From Opitutaceae bacterium (GTDB taxonomy: Bacteria > Verrucomicrobiota > Verrucomicrobiia > Opitutales > Opitutaceae), in the NCBI GenBank assembly GCA_025352845.1, contig JANXSC010000435.1, positions 1 through 14,487 on the forward strand: a stretch of 14,487 nt of DNA, in the 5' to 3' direction. Shown in pieces: positions 6,741 through 14,446 of this stretch. The notes under the pieces were generated by a model. The model made no database searches and had not been told where the DNA came from. It was given only the letters and a program-made list of their open reading frames with translations. Each line of letters opens with the position of its first letter. Position 1 is the first letter of the stretch. The translations under genes and the position numbers were made by a program.

Positions 6741-8132
6741 ATGAAAAATGTCCCCGCCCACGCCGTGATTTCCGCCGCCGCCCTGTGGTTGTTCGGTATC
6801 GCCTCGACGTCCGCGCAGCCGCGTCCCGAGGATCAACCGCTGCCGCCTCCTCCGCCGGTTCACGCCGAATTCAAATTCGACTTCGGCCCCGGCCAGGCCG
6901 CGCCGGGCTTCACGTCGGTGCAGGCGGATAAAGTTTACTCGGTCGAGCAGGGCTACGGTTTCGATTTCGGTTCGAAGCCCGCCGGCGTCGCTCGCGGCGG
7001 CGGCGATGCGATGCGGGACGGATTCGTCACGGCCGCGGAGCCGCCGTTTTTCTTTTCGGTGAAAGTGCCCGAGGGAAATTACCGCGTCACCGTCACGCTC
7101 GGCGACGCGCAGGGCGAATCGAACACCACGATCCGCTCCGAGTCCGGCCACATCCACTTCGCCGATCTCGCGACGAAGTCCGGCGTGTTCATCACACGGA
7201 CGTTTTACTCCAACGTCCGCCGGCCCCAGCTCCCGGCGCCGCCGCCGAACGCGCCCGGCGGCACGATCGTCCACATGTTTCTCGCCGGCGAAGCCGAGTC
7301 ACGCGCGTGGGACGAGAAACTCACGATCGAATTCAACGGCCCGCGGCCCTGCCTCAGCACGATGGAGATCGTGAAGGACGACACCGTGCCGACGATCTTC
7401 ACCGCCGGCGGTTCGACCGTGGGCGACCCGCGCCGCGGACCCGGTGGCAACTGGCCGACGCAAATCTGCCAGTGGCTCAAGCCCGAGATCGCGCTCTGCA
7501 ACAGCGCCGAGGGCGGCGAGACCACCAAGAGTTTCATCACGGGTCAGCGCTTGGACAAGGTGCTGAGCCAGATGAAAGCCGGCGACTTTTTCCTGATTCA
7601 GTTCGGCCACAACGACTCGAAGCCACAGTGGCCGCAGACCTACACGGAGCCCGCGACGACGTTCAAGGCCTACCTCCACGTCTTCCTCGCCGAGACGCGC
7701 TGCCGCGGCGCCACGCTCGTGCTCGTCACGCCGATGGAGCGTCGCAGCAACGGCGACACCGTCGGCCCGTGGGCGCGCGCGATGCGCGAGTTCGCCACCG
7801 CGGAGAACGTGCCGCTCATCGATCAGTGGGCCATGAGCAAGGAAATGTGGACTGCGCTCGGGCCTAACGTCGGCACGGCCTTCGCCGATCAAACCCACCT
7901 CAACGGCTACGGCGGCTACTTGCTCTCGAAGCTCATCGTCGCCGGCGTCAGGAAAAATGTCCCCGGCCTCGCCAAGTTCATCGTGGACGATTTCAAGGAC
8001 ATGGAACCGGCTCACCCCGAGCCAGCGCCGGGCTATCTGAAGCAGTCGCCCGGCCCCGGCGCGCCCGCCCGTGGCAATCGCGGTGGCAACGGCGCCGCCC
8101 CGGCTCCCGCACCCAAGGGCGCGGACAACTGA
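6741..8132 (+). CDS. Secreted SGNH acetylesterase with N-terminal beta-sandwich domain (rhamnogalacturonan-acetylesterase-like)
   Basis: This is a 463-residue protein. The frame is open further upstream, but the ATG at 6741 is chosen because it begins a clean Sec signal peptide (MKNVPAHAVISAAALWLFG...STSA). A Pro-rich linker (31-40) follows, then a beta-sandwich domain (about 43-205, with FKFDFGPG, YSVEQGYGFDFG and GNYRVTVTLGD) of the kind found in front of YesT-type rhamnogalacturonan acetylesterases. The SGNH domain (about 217-412) has F288-G-H-N-D292 and D383-Q-T-H386-L-N. The nucleophile block is G-G-S225-T instead of G-D-S-T: the nucleophile serine is kept but the signature Asp is Gly. 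The last 35 residues are a Gly/Pro/Ala-rich tail. Expected role: removal of acetyl esters from a polysaccharide outside the cytoplasm, complementing the double-domain esterase upstream. It starts 68 bases after the broken enolase gene and is followed 45 bases later by the first fucosidase. Confidence 0.88.
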   Translation: MKNVPAHAVISAAALWLFGIASTSAQPRPEDQPLPPPPPVHAEFKFDFGPGQAAPGFTSVQADKVYSVEQGYGFDFGSKPAGVARGGGDAMRDGFVTAAEPPFFFSVKVPEGNYRVTVTLGDAQGESNTTIRSESGHIHFADLATKSGVFITRTFYSNVRRPQLPAPPPNAPGGTIVHMFLAGEAESRAWDEKLTIEFNGPRPCLSTMEIVKDDTVPTIFTAGGSTVGDPRRGPGGNWPTQICQWLKPEIALCNSAEGGETTKSFITGQRLDKVLSQMKAGDFFLIQFGHNDSKPQWPQTYTEPATTFKAYLHVFLAETRCRGATLVLVTPMERRSNGDTVGPWARAMREFATAENVPLIDQWAMSKEMWTALGPNVGTAFADQTHLNGYGGYLLSKLIVAGVRKNVPGLAKFIVDDFKDMEPAHPEPAPGYLKQSPGPGAPARGNRGGNGAAPAPAPKGADN

Positions 8133-8177
8133 CGCTTTTCTCCCCGCGCTTTCCGAAACGAAAACCCTACCCCTCCC

Positions 8178-9793
8178 ATGAAAATCTCGCGCCGCACCGC
8201 CCTCAAACTCCTCGCCACCGTCCCACCCTGCTCGGCGCGGCTCGCACGCTTCGCGCTGCGGAGGGCCCGGCAGTTCCGCCGATCTCCGCCGGTCCGTTTC
8301 AAGGCACACGCGAATCCCTTGCCGCCTAACAATGCCCCGACTGGTTTCGCGATGCGAAGTTCGGCATCTGGGCGCACTGGGGTCCGCAGTCCGCCGCGGA
8401 ATACGACGACTGGTATGCGCGCCGCATGTATGTCCCCGGCGAGCCGCAATACGAATACCACCTCAAAACCTACGGCCCTCCGTCAAAGTTTGGTTTCAAA
8501 GATGTCATCGCCACGTGGAAAGCGGCGAAGTTCGACCCCGACTATCTCATCCGCCTCTACAAAAAAGCCGGCGCGAAATATTTCTGCTCGATGGCCGTCC
8601 ACCACGACAATTTCGACCTTTGGAATTCGAAGTATCAGCCAAAATGGAATGCGGCGCAGATGGGCCCGAAAAAAGACATCGTCGGCCTGTTCCGCGACGC
8701 CGCGCGGCGGGAGGGCCTGCGCTTCGCCGTCAGCGATCACCTCTCGAACAGCTTCTCGTGGTTCGCGACCGCGCACCTGAGCGACAAGGAGGGTCCACTC
8801 GCCGGCGTGCCGTATGATGGCGCCGATCCGCAATGGGCCGATCTCTATCACGACTACCGTCAGATGCCCGCCGACTTCGCCAAGACTTCGGCCACGGCCG
8901 CGATGAGCCGCAATTCACCGGAGTCGTGGAAACTGAATTACTACCAGCGCATGATCGACCTCGTCGACCAGCACCAGCCCGACCTCCTCTACACGGACGG
9001 TGGCATTCCGTTCGGCGACTACGGGCTGAACCTGCTCGCCCACCTCTACAACACCGGCGCGCGCCGGACCGGCGGCGCCACCGACACGGTTTTCACGCGC
9101 AAAACCATCGCGGACGCCACCGCCGGCCTCTCGATCCTCGACCGCGAGCGCGGCGTCGTAGACAGCATCTCGCCACGCCCGTGGCAGACCGACACCTGTA
9201 TCGGCAACTGGCACTATCACAAAATAATCTACGATGAGAACCGCTACAAGACGCCCAAGTTCGTCGTCGATATGCTCGTCGATATCGTCAGCCGCAACGG
9301 CAACCTCATGCTCAACGTCCCGCTCCCGAACAACGGCATGCCCGACGACAAGGAGCTGAAAGTCATCGAGGGCATCACCGCGTGGATGGCCGTGAACCGC
9401 GAGGCGATCCACGGCACGCGCCCGTGGAAAATTTTCGGCGCCGGTCCCGCCGCCGAGCTGAAAGCCGCGCCCGGACAGCGTTTCCAAGAAAGCGGCCGCA
9501 AGGATTTCACCGCGCAGGATGTCCGCTTTACCACCAAGCCTGCCCTGAGCGGAGTCGAAGGGGGCTCGACGCTCTTCACGTTCTTCATGGGCTGGCCGGA
9601 AAAGGAAATCGTCCTCGCCCCGCTCGCCACGACGAGCCCGAACGTCGCCGGCAAAATCGAAAACGTCTCGCTGCTCGGTTACGGCGGTCGCCTGGAATGG
9701 AAACACGACGAACGCGGCCTCGTCGTCCTACTCCCGCCGCAGAAATCCTGCGACCACGCCTACGTCCTGAAAATCACCGGCCTCGCCAGCTGA
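8178..9793 (+). pseudogene. GH29 alpha-L-fucosidase 1, broken near the N-terminus (frameshift plus nonsense)
   Basis: The start at 8178 encodes a Tat-like signal (MKISRRTALKLLATV). One base is missing near 8220-8224; correcting it gives TLLGAARTLRAAEG, the rest of the signal peptide. The corrected frame meets TAA at 8327-8329 immediately before QCPDWFRDAKFGIWAHWGPQ, where GH29 relatives have Tyr, so TAC/TAT to TAA is the likely lesion. From there the frame is open to 9793 with family motifs: HHDNFDLW, WNAAQMGPKKDIVGLF, QPDLLYTDGG (nucleophile Asp at 8996-8998) and SRNGNLMLNVPLP, plus the C-terminal beta-sandwich. Restarting at the ATG at 8426 would lose the first barrel strand. The enzyme would release terminal L-fucose by a retaining mechanism. 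It belongs to a different subgroup from the two fucosidases downstream. It also carries a 24-base in-frame insertion at 9539-9562 (separate entry). Confidence 0.87.
9539..9562 (+). repeat. 24-base in-frame insertion of the PALSEVEG-type dispersed repeat
   Basis: The segment encodes PALSGVEG between the conserved FTTK and GSTLF of fucosidase 1. The two downstream fucosidases read FTTR-GDTLY and FTTK-GDTLY at the same place with nothing in between, so the 24 bases are an insertion. Its core (CCCTGAGCGGAGTCGAAGGG) is the short repeat known from many unrelated genomes, which gives peptides such as PALSEVEG, ACPERSRR and FDSAQGR in different frames; those strings appear in the other frames here. 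CCCT and AGGG ends can pair around a GA-rich loop. It keeps the frame and lies in a C-terminal beta-sandwich loop. The mechanism that spreads it is not settled. Confidence 0.85.
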
Positions 9794-9813
9794 TCCCACC
9801 CCCACTCGTTCCG

Positions 9814-11403
9814 ATGAAATCACTTCGTCTTTTGTCCCTCACGTGCGCGTCGCTGTCGCTGCTCACCGTCGCGTCGATGCGCGCGGCCGACGCCACCATC
9901 GAGCCTGACGGCGCGCCCGCCGCTCGCGCGCGCCGTGGTCGCGGCGATGCCCCGATCGCCGGCATCGAAAAACTCACCGGCGGAAAAGAAATTCCGCCCG
10001 GCCCCTTCGCCCCGAATTGGGATTCGATCAAGGCGAACTACCAGTCGCCCGCGTGGTTTGCCGATGCGAAATTCGGCATCTTCATGCACTGGGGACTCTA
10101 CTCCGTCGCCGCGCATCACAACGAGTGGTGGGTGCAGCACATGTATTCCGGCGGCGCCGATACGCAGTGGCAGATCGCGAAATTCGGCCCCTTGGATAAA
10201 TTCAGCTACAAGGATTACATCCCGCTCTTCCGCGCCGAGAAATGGGATCCCGACGCGTGGGCCGCGCTCTTCAAAAAATCTGGCGCGCGCTATGTGATGC
10301 CCACCGCCGAGCACCACGATGGCTGGGCAAATTGGGCCAGCGATCTCACCCTGTGGAATGCGAAACAGATGGGCCCAAAGCGCGACCTCATCGGCGATCT
10401 CGCGAAAGCCGTGCGCGCACAGGGCCTGCACTTCGGCGTGTCGAACCACCGCATCGAGCACTACGGCTTCATTCGCCCGCCCGCGAATCTGGCGACCGAT
10501 CTCGACGACCCCGCGTTGCAGGATTTCTACTGGACGGCGAACCACAGCCCGGAGCTTTACCTGAAGTTTCTCGACACCTGGGTCGCGCGAAATTTCGAGC
10601 TCATCGACAAATATCAGCCCGACCTCCTCTACTTCGACAACGGCGTCAACCCGCGCAACCTCGACCCGCTCAAGCTCCGCGTCGCCGCCTATTATTTCAA
10701 CCGCGCCGCCGCGCTGGGAAAACAGGTCGCGTTTAACACGAAGCAGGACGCCTACCTCTCCGGCTCCATCCACGATTACGAGCGCGGCCGCGCGCCCGAC
10801 ATCCGCCCCGACGCCTGGCAGGAAGACACCTCCATCGCGCACAACACCTGGTGCTACACCGACGCGATTATCTATCGCAACGCCGGCGAATTGACCCGCG
10901 AGCTCGTCGATTGCGTGAGCAAGAACGGCAACTATTTGCTCAACATCTGCCCGCGCGGCGATGGCACGATCCCCGACGAACAGCAGCTCCGTCTCCTCCA
11001 AATGGGCGAGTGGCTGGAGATGAACGGCGAGGCGATTTATTCCTCGCGCCCGTGGACGCATTTCGGCGAAGGCCCGACCGAGGAGCCCGTCAACGGCACG
11101 CGCGGCATCACGAACGGAATGCTGAAAACCTACACCTCGCGCGACCTGCGTTTCACCACCCGCGGCGACACGCTCTACGCGATCCTCTTCGCGTGGCCGG
11201 TGGACGACCAAGTCGTCATCGCCTCACTCGCGAGCGGGACGAATCTCGCGGGAAAAATCACCCGGGTCTCGCTCCTCGGCAGCGCAAGCCAACTCACGTT
11301 CACGCAAGACGCCGAGGGCCTGAAGTTGAAACTTCCCGTCATCAAACCCGGCGAGCACGCCCACGTCCTGAAAATCAGCGGGCTGAAATTGTCGCCGCGC
11401 TGA
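9814..11403 (+). CDS. GH29 alpha-L-fucosidase 2
   Basis: This is a 529-residue protein. The frame is open far upstream, but the ATG at 9814 starts a clear Sec signal peptide (MKSLRLLSLTCASLSLLTVASMRA) 20 bases after the preceding stop. An Arg/Gly/Ala-rich linker (34-47) follows, then the GH29 barrel from about residue 66. It has WFADAKFGIFMHWG, the fucose-binding EHHDGW (H167-H168-D169), LWNAKQMGPKRDLIG, QPDLLYFD275NG with the predicted nucleophile Asp275, and D-Y-E323-R-G with Glu323 as a possible acid/base. SKNGNYLLNICPRGDGTIPD closes the barrel, and a beta-sandwich domain (about 440-525) ends LKISGLKL. The enzyme cleaves terminal alpha-L-fucose from glycans outside the cytoplasm. It is a close paralogue of fucosidase 3 in residues and layout, and has no lesion. 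Bond specificity cannot be read from the sequence. Confidence 0.93.
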   Translation: MKSLRLLSLTCASLSLLTVASMRAADATIEPDGAPAARARRGRGDAPIAGIEKLTGGKEIPPGPFAPNWDSIKANYQSPAWFADAKFGIFMHWGLYSVAAHHNEWWVQHMYSGGADTQWQIAKFGPLDKFSYKDYIPLFRAEKWDPDAWAALFKKSGARYVMPTAEHHDGWANWASDLTLWNAKQMGPKRDLIGDLAKAVRAQGLHFGVSNHRIEHYGFIRPPANLATDLDDPALQDFYWTANHSPELYLKFLDTWVARNFELIDKYQPDLLYFDNGVNPRNLDPLKLRVAAYYFNRAAALGKQVAFNTKQDAYLSGSIHDYERGRAPDIRPDAWQEDTSIAHNTWCYTDAIIYRNAGELTRELVDCVSKNGNYLLNICPRGDGTIPDEQQLRLLQMGEWLEMNGEAIYSSRPWTHFGEGPTEEPVNGTRGITNGMLKTYTSRDLRFTTRGDTLYAILFAWPVDDQVVIASLASGTNLAGKITRVSLLGSASQLTFTQDAEGLKLKLPVIKPGEHAHVLKISGLKLSPR

Positions 11404-11445
11404 CGATCGCCACCCACCGCTCCCGCCCGCTCCGAAAGTTTTAAA

Positions 11446-12969
11446 ATGTTCAACAAACTCCTCTCCCTTTTCGTTCTCACCGCCGGGGTGGCGCTCGCTC
11501 AATCCGGTCCTCCCGCCACACGCGAGATCGTCGCCCGCGCGATGACCGCCACGCCGACCGCCGCCCACGGCCCCGTCGAGCCAGCGTGGGAATCGATTCG
11601 GGCGAACTATCGGACGCCCACGTGGTGGCGCGACGCGAAGTTCGGCATCATGATGCACTGGGGTCTCTATGCCGTGCCCGCGCACGGCAGCGAGTGGTAT
11701 GCGCTCCACATGTATAACAATCCCGCGATCGCCCAATGGCATCGGGAAAAATGGGGCCCCCCCGACAAATTCGGTTACAAGGATTTCATTCCGCTGTTCA
11801 CCGCGGCGAAGTTCGATCCCGACCAATGGGCCGAACTTTTCAAAAACGCCGGCGCGAAATTTGTCGTCCCCACCGCCGAGCATCACGATGGTTTCGCGCT
11901 CTGGGATAGCGCCACCAACCACTACAACGCCGCGCGCCTGGGTCCAAAGCGCGATCTCATCGCGGACCTCGGTCGCGCCGTCCGCCAACAGGGGCTGAAG
12001 TTCGGCGTCTCCGATCACAGCATCGAACACTTCACCTTTATCCGCGAAGCCGCCGCGCCGCAAAACGACCTGCGCGATCCGGCGTGGGCCGCGTTCTACG
12101 CCGTGGCGGGCCGCGAAAAACCAGAGGCGCTGGAGAAATTTTTATCCGCCTGGGTCACGAAACAAATCGAGCTGATCGACAAATACCAGCCCGACGTCCT
12201 CTGGTATGACAACGGCGTCAACAGCCGCACCCTCGATCCGCTGAAGCTCAAGGTCGCGCAGCATTACTACAACCGCGCTCGCGAGTGGGGGAAAGACGTG
12301 TCGTTTAGCACGAAGGGCCTCGGCGACCGCGCCGCGTTTCTCGCCGGCACACTCACGGATTTCGAGCGGATGAGCCGCGCCCCCGCCGAACTCACGGACT
12401 ACGTCTGGCAGGTCGACGACCCCGTGCTCTACCGCTTCGGCTACACCGAAAATAATCCGAGCCCGATCGCGCGCGCGGGCGGGGTGATCGTGAACCTGGT
12501 CAACAACGTCAGCAAAAATGGCGGGCTCCTCCTCAACATCTCCCCGCGCGCGGACGGCACCATTCCCGACGACCAGCAAAAGCTGCTGCTGGAAATCGGC
12601 GCGTGGCTCAAGCTCAACGGCGAGGCGATCTACGGCACGCGCCCGTGGACGAAGTTTGGCGAAGGCGCGCTCAAGCTGGACCGTGGGCAGGGCTATTCCG
12701 CGAAGGACATCCGCTTCACCACGAAAGGCGACACGCTCTACGCGATCCTCCCCGCGTGGCCCACCGGCGACGAACCCGCCCTCATCACCTCGCTCGCCAG
12801 CGACAAAAACCTCCCGGGCAAAATCGAAAAAGTCGAAATGCTCGGCGTCGCGAAACCGCTCCCGTTCACGCAGGATGCAAAAGGCCTGACGGTGAAAATG
12901 CCCACGCCGCCGATCAAGCCTTGCGACTACGCCTTCGTGTTGAGGATCTCGGGGCTGAAATTGAAATGA
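11446..12969 (+). CDS. GH29 alpha-L-fucosidase 3
   Basis: This is a 507-residue protein with a Sec signal peptide (MFNKLLSLFVLTAGVALAQ). The GH29 barrel starts at about residue 46 with WWRDAKFGIMMHWG, EHHDGFALW (H146-H147-D148), LGPKRDLIADLG, QPDVLWYD255NG (predicted nucleophile Asp255), D-F-E307-R and NNVSKNGGLLLNISPRADG. The C-terminal beta-sandwich ends VLRISGLKLK. It has the same order and very similar phrases to fucosidase 2, including NGVNxRxLDPLKL, so a tandem duplication followed by divergence is likely. They differ around the acid/base loop (DFERMSRAPAEL against DYERGRAPDIRP) and in the loop after the HWG strand, which may mean different fucose linkages. The start is 42 bases after fucosidase 2, with an AT-rich leader and no Shine-Dalgarno. 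Its stop codon overlaps the start of the ThuA-like gene (ATGA), which suggests translational coupling. Confidence 0.93.
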   Translation: MFNKLLSLFVLTAGVALAQSGPPATREIVARAMTATPTAAHGPVEPAWESIRANYRTPTWWRDAKFGIMMHWGLYAVPAHGSEWYALHMYNNPAIAQWHREKWGPPDKFGYKDFIPLFTAAKFDPDQWAELFKNAGAKFVVPTAEHHDGFALWDSATNHYNAARLGPKRDLIADLGRAVRQQGLKFGVSDHSIEHFTFIREAAAPQNDLRDPAWAAFYAVAGREKPEALEKFLSAWVTKQIELIDKYQPDVLWYDNGVNSRTLDPLKLKVAQHYYNRAREWGKDVSFSTKGLGDRAAFLAGTLTDFERMSRAPAELTDYVWQVDDPVLYRFGYTENNPSPIARAGGVIVNLVNNVSKNGGLLLNISPRADGTIPDDQQKLLLEIGAWLKLNGEAIYGTRPWTKFGEGALKLDRGQGYSAKDIRFTTKGDTLYAILPAWPTGDEPALITSLASDKNLPGKIEKVEMLGVAKPLPFTQDAKGLTVKMPTPPIKPCDYAFVLRISGLKLK

Positions 12970-13874
12970 AAAAGCTCTTCGTGCTCCTCGCCCTCGCGCT
13001 GCTGCCGCTGCACGCCTCCGCCACCGCCGCGCCGATTCGCGTCCTCTTCGTCGACGGTTTCAGCAATCACGACTGGAAACTCAACACCGCGCTCATCCGC
13101 GGCATCATCGAACCCACGAAACTTTTCACCGTCGACGTGTCGACTGCGCCATCGTCGAAGGATGCGCCGGGCTGGGACCGCTGGCGGCCGAAATTTTCCT
13201 CCTACGGTGTCGTCATCCAAACCTGCAACGACATCAACGGCGGCCCGCCGTGGCCGCGCGAGGTGCAGGCCGCGTTCGAGGACTTCGTCGCGAGAGGCGG
13301 TGGGGTTTACGTCTGGCACTCCGGCAACAACGCCTTTCCCGACTGGCCCGCCTACAACGACATGATCGGCCTCGGCTGGCGCAAAAAGGAATTCGGCCCC
13401 GCCCTCGCCATCGGCCACGAGGGCCAGCTCATCACGATCCCGGCGGGCGAAGGCCAGAACACGGGCCACGGCGCGCGCCTCAACACCGTCGTCAAACGCC
13501 TCGGCGAACACGCGATCCACGCCGGCCTCCCGCGCGCGTGGCAGACGCCCGACATCGAGGTCTATTACTACGCCCGCGGCCCCGCGAAAAACCTCACCGT
13601 TCTCTCCTACGGTTTCGATCCGCGCACGGCGATGAACTGGCCGCTTGAGTGGGTCGTCGCCCACGGGCAGGGCCGCGTTTACACATCGACGTTTGGCCAC
13701 GTCTGGAAAGGCGACACGCAACCCGAGCGCATGCGCTGCGCCGGCGTGCAAACGATCGTCGTGCGCGCGCTGCAATGGCTCGCGCGGCGCGAGATCACGA
13801 CGCCCATCCCACCCGATTTTCCCACCGCCGAAAGAATCTCCGTCCGCGGCGAAATTCCGATCAGCGCCAAGTAG
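12966..13874 (+). CDS. ThuA-like (trehalose-utilisation family) exported protein
   Basis: This is a 302-residue protein beginning at the ATG of an ATGA overlap with fucosidase 3. The frame is open earlier, but this ATG starts a Sec signal peptide (MKKLFVLLALALLPLHASA). The ThuA fold follows: RVLFVDGFSNHDWKLN (25-40), FSSYGVVIQTCND (77-89), the hallmark GGGVYVWHSGNNAFPDWPAYNDMIG split as G111-GGVYVW-H118 and the NAFPDW block, EVYYYARGP (198-206), GRVYTSTFGHVWKGD (236-250) and a final helix GVQTIVVRALQWLA. ThuA proteins have a glutamine-amidotransferase-like fold and occur with enzymes of disaccharide and 3-keto-sugar metabolism; their chemistry is not fully settled. Position as last intact gene of the fucosidase operon suggests a role in handling released or oxidised sugar units. 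That is inference. Confidence 0.85.
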   Translation: MKKLFVLLALALLPLHASATAAPIRVLFVDGFSNHDWKLNTALIRGIIEPTKLFTVDVSTAPSSKDAPGWDRWRPKFSSYGVVIQTCNDINGGPPWPREVQAAFEDFVARGGGVYVWHSGNNAFPDWPAYNDMIGLGWRKKEFGPALAIGHEGQLITIPAGEGQNTGHGARLNTVVKRLGEHAIHAGLPRAWQTPDIEVYYYARGPAKNLTVLSYGFDPRTAMNWPLEWVVAHGQGRVYTSTFGHVWKGDTQPERMRCAGVQTIVVRALQWLARREITTPIPPDFPTAERISVRGEIPISAK

Positions 13875-13884
13875 CCGTCCGATA

Positions 13885-14410
13885 GACCGCGCCGACCGGC
13901 TGCCCGTCTCACGCGCTCCCGTGCGCGGCGTGCTGGGCAGCACCGGCAGCACGCACGGCAATTTTCCCACGCGGAGCAACCTGATCGTCACCGCCGCCGA
14001 TGGACTCGACGGCGCGGCGCTCAAGGCGGAGTTGCTCAAACTCATCGAACAACGCGGCAAGGAATTCGGCATCATCGTTCGCCGCCTCGCCGACCCGAAT
14101 CTGCGCGCCGGCCCCGGGATTGGCGGTCGCGGTGGTGCGGCCGTCGAGCCCGTGATTCTCGCGGTCAAGGTCTTTCCCGACGGCCGCGAAGAACCGCTAT
14201 GCAACCTCGAAGTGGCCGAAGACGCCGCCCCGACCTTCAAAGACATCCTCGTCGCCGGCCGCGAATCCTACGTCAACACCGTGCCGTTTCGCGGTGTGAT
14301 CTGTTCGTTCGCGGTGCCGTCGCTGCTGTTCGAAGACCTCACGCTGAAAAAAAACCACCGGCGAAGTCACGCGTCCGCCAATCGCGAAGCATCCGTTTTT
14401 CGACAAGTGA
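13885..14410 (+). pseudogene. 3' fragment of a TldD/PmbA-family (peptidase U62) gene, truncated and frameshifted
   Basis: From about 13906 one frame reads VSRAPVRGVLGSTGSTHGN, then RSNLIVTAADGLDGAALKAELL, GKEFGIIVRRL, PVILAVKVFPDGREEPL and AVPSLLFEDLTLKK. This is the C-terminal third of a TldD/PmbA-type protein (compare the family phrases GxPFG, VYPDGREE and SPSLL). The rest of the roughly 500-residue protein is missing: the frame begins about 10 bases after the ThuA stop with no plausible start. Near the end a run of eight A (14347-14354) holds one base too many; with seven A the frame reads KKTTGEVTRPPIAKHPFFDK and stops at 14408-14410. Family members are metal-dependent proteases that work as pairs. 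A Gly-rich insert (GPGIGGRGGAAVEP) precedes the strand VILAVKVF. As it stands it should encode no functional enzyme. Confidence 0.78.
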
Positions 14411-14413
14411 ACG

Positions 14414-14446
14414 TGGAGCGCGTTGACCTCAACGCACTTTGCTCCA
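14414..14446 (+). terminator. Two-tier inverted repeat after the TldD-like fragment, possible terminator
   Basis: TGGAGC (14414-14419) pairs with GCTCCA (14441-14446), enclosing GCGTTGA (14420-14426) that pairs with TCAACGC (14429-14435), leaving a 5-base bulge (ACTTT) on one side. A short ATTTC follows, not a full T-run. It starts 3 bases after the restored stop codon of the fragment, a typical place for a terminator. A protein-binding or attachment site is possible. Confidence 0.45.
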
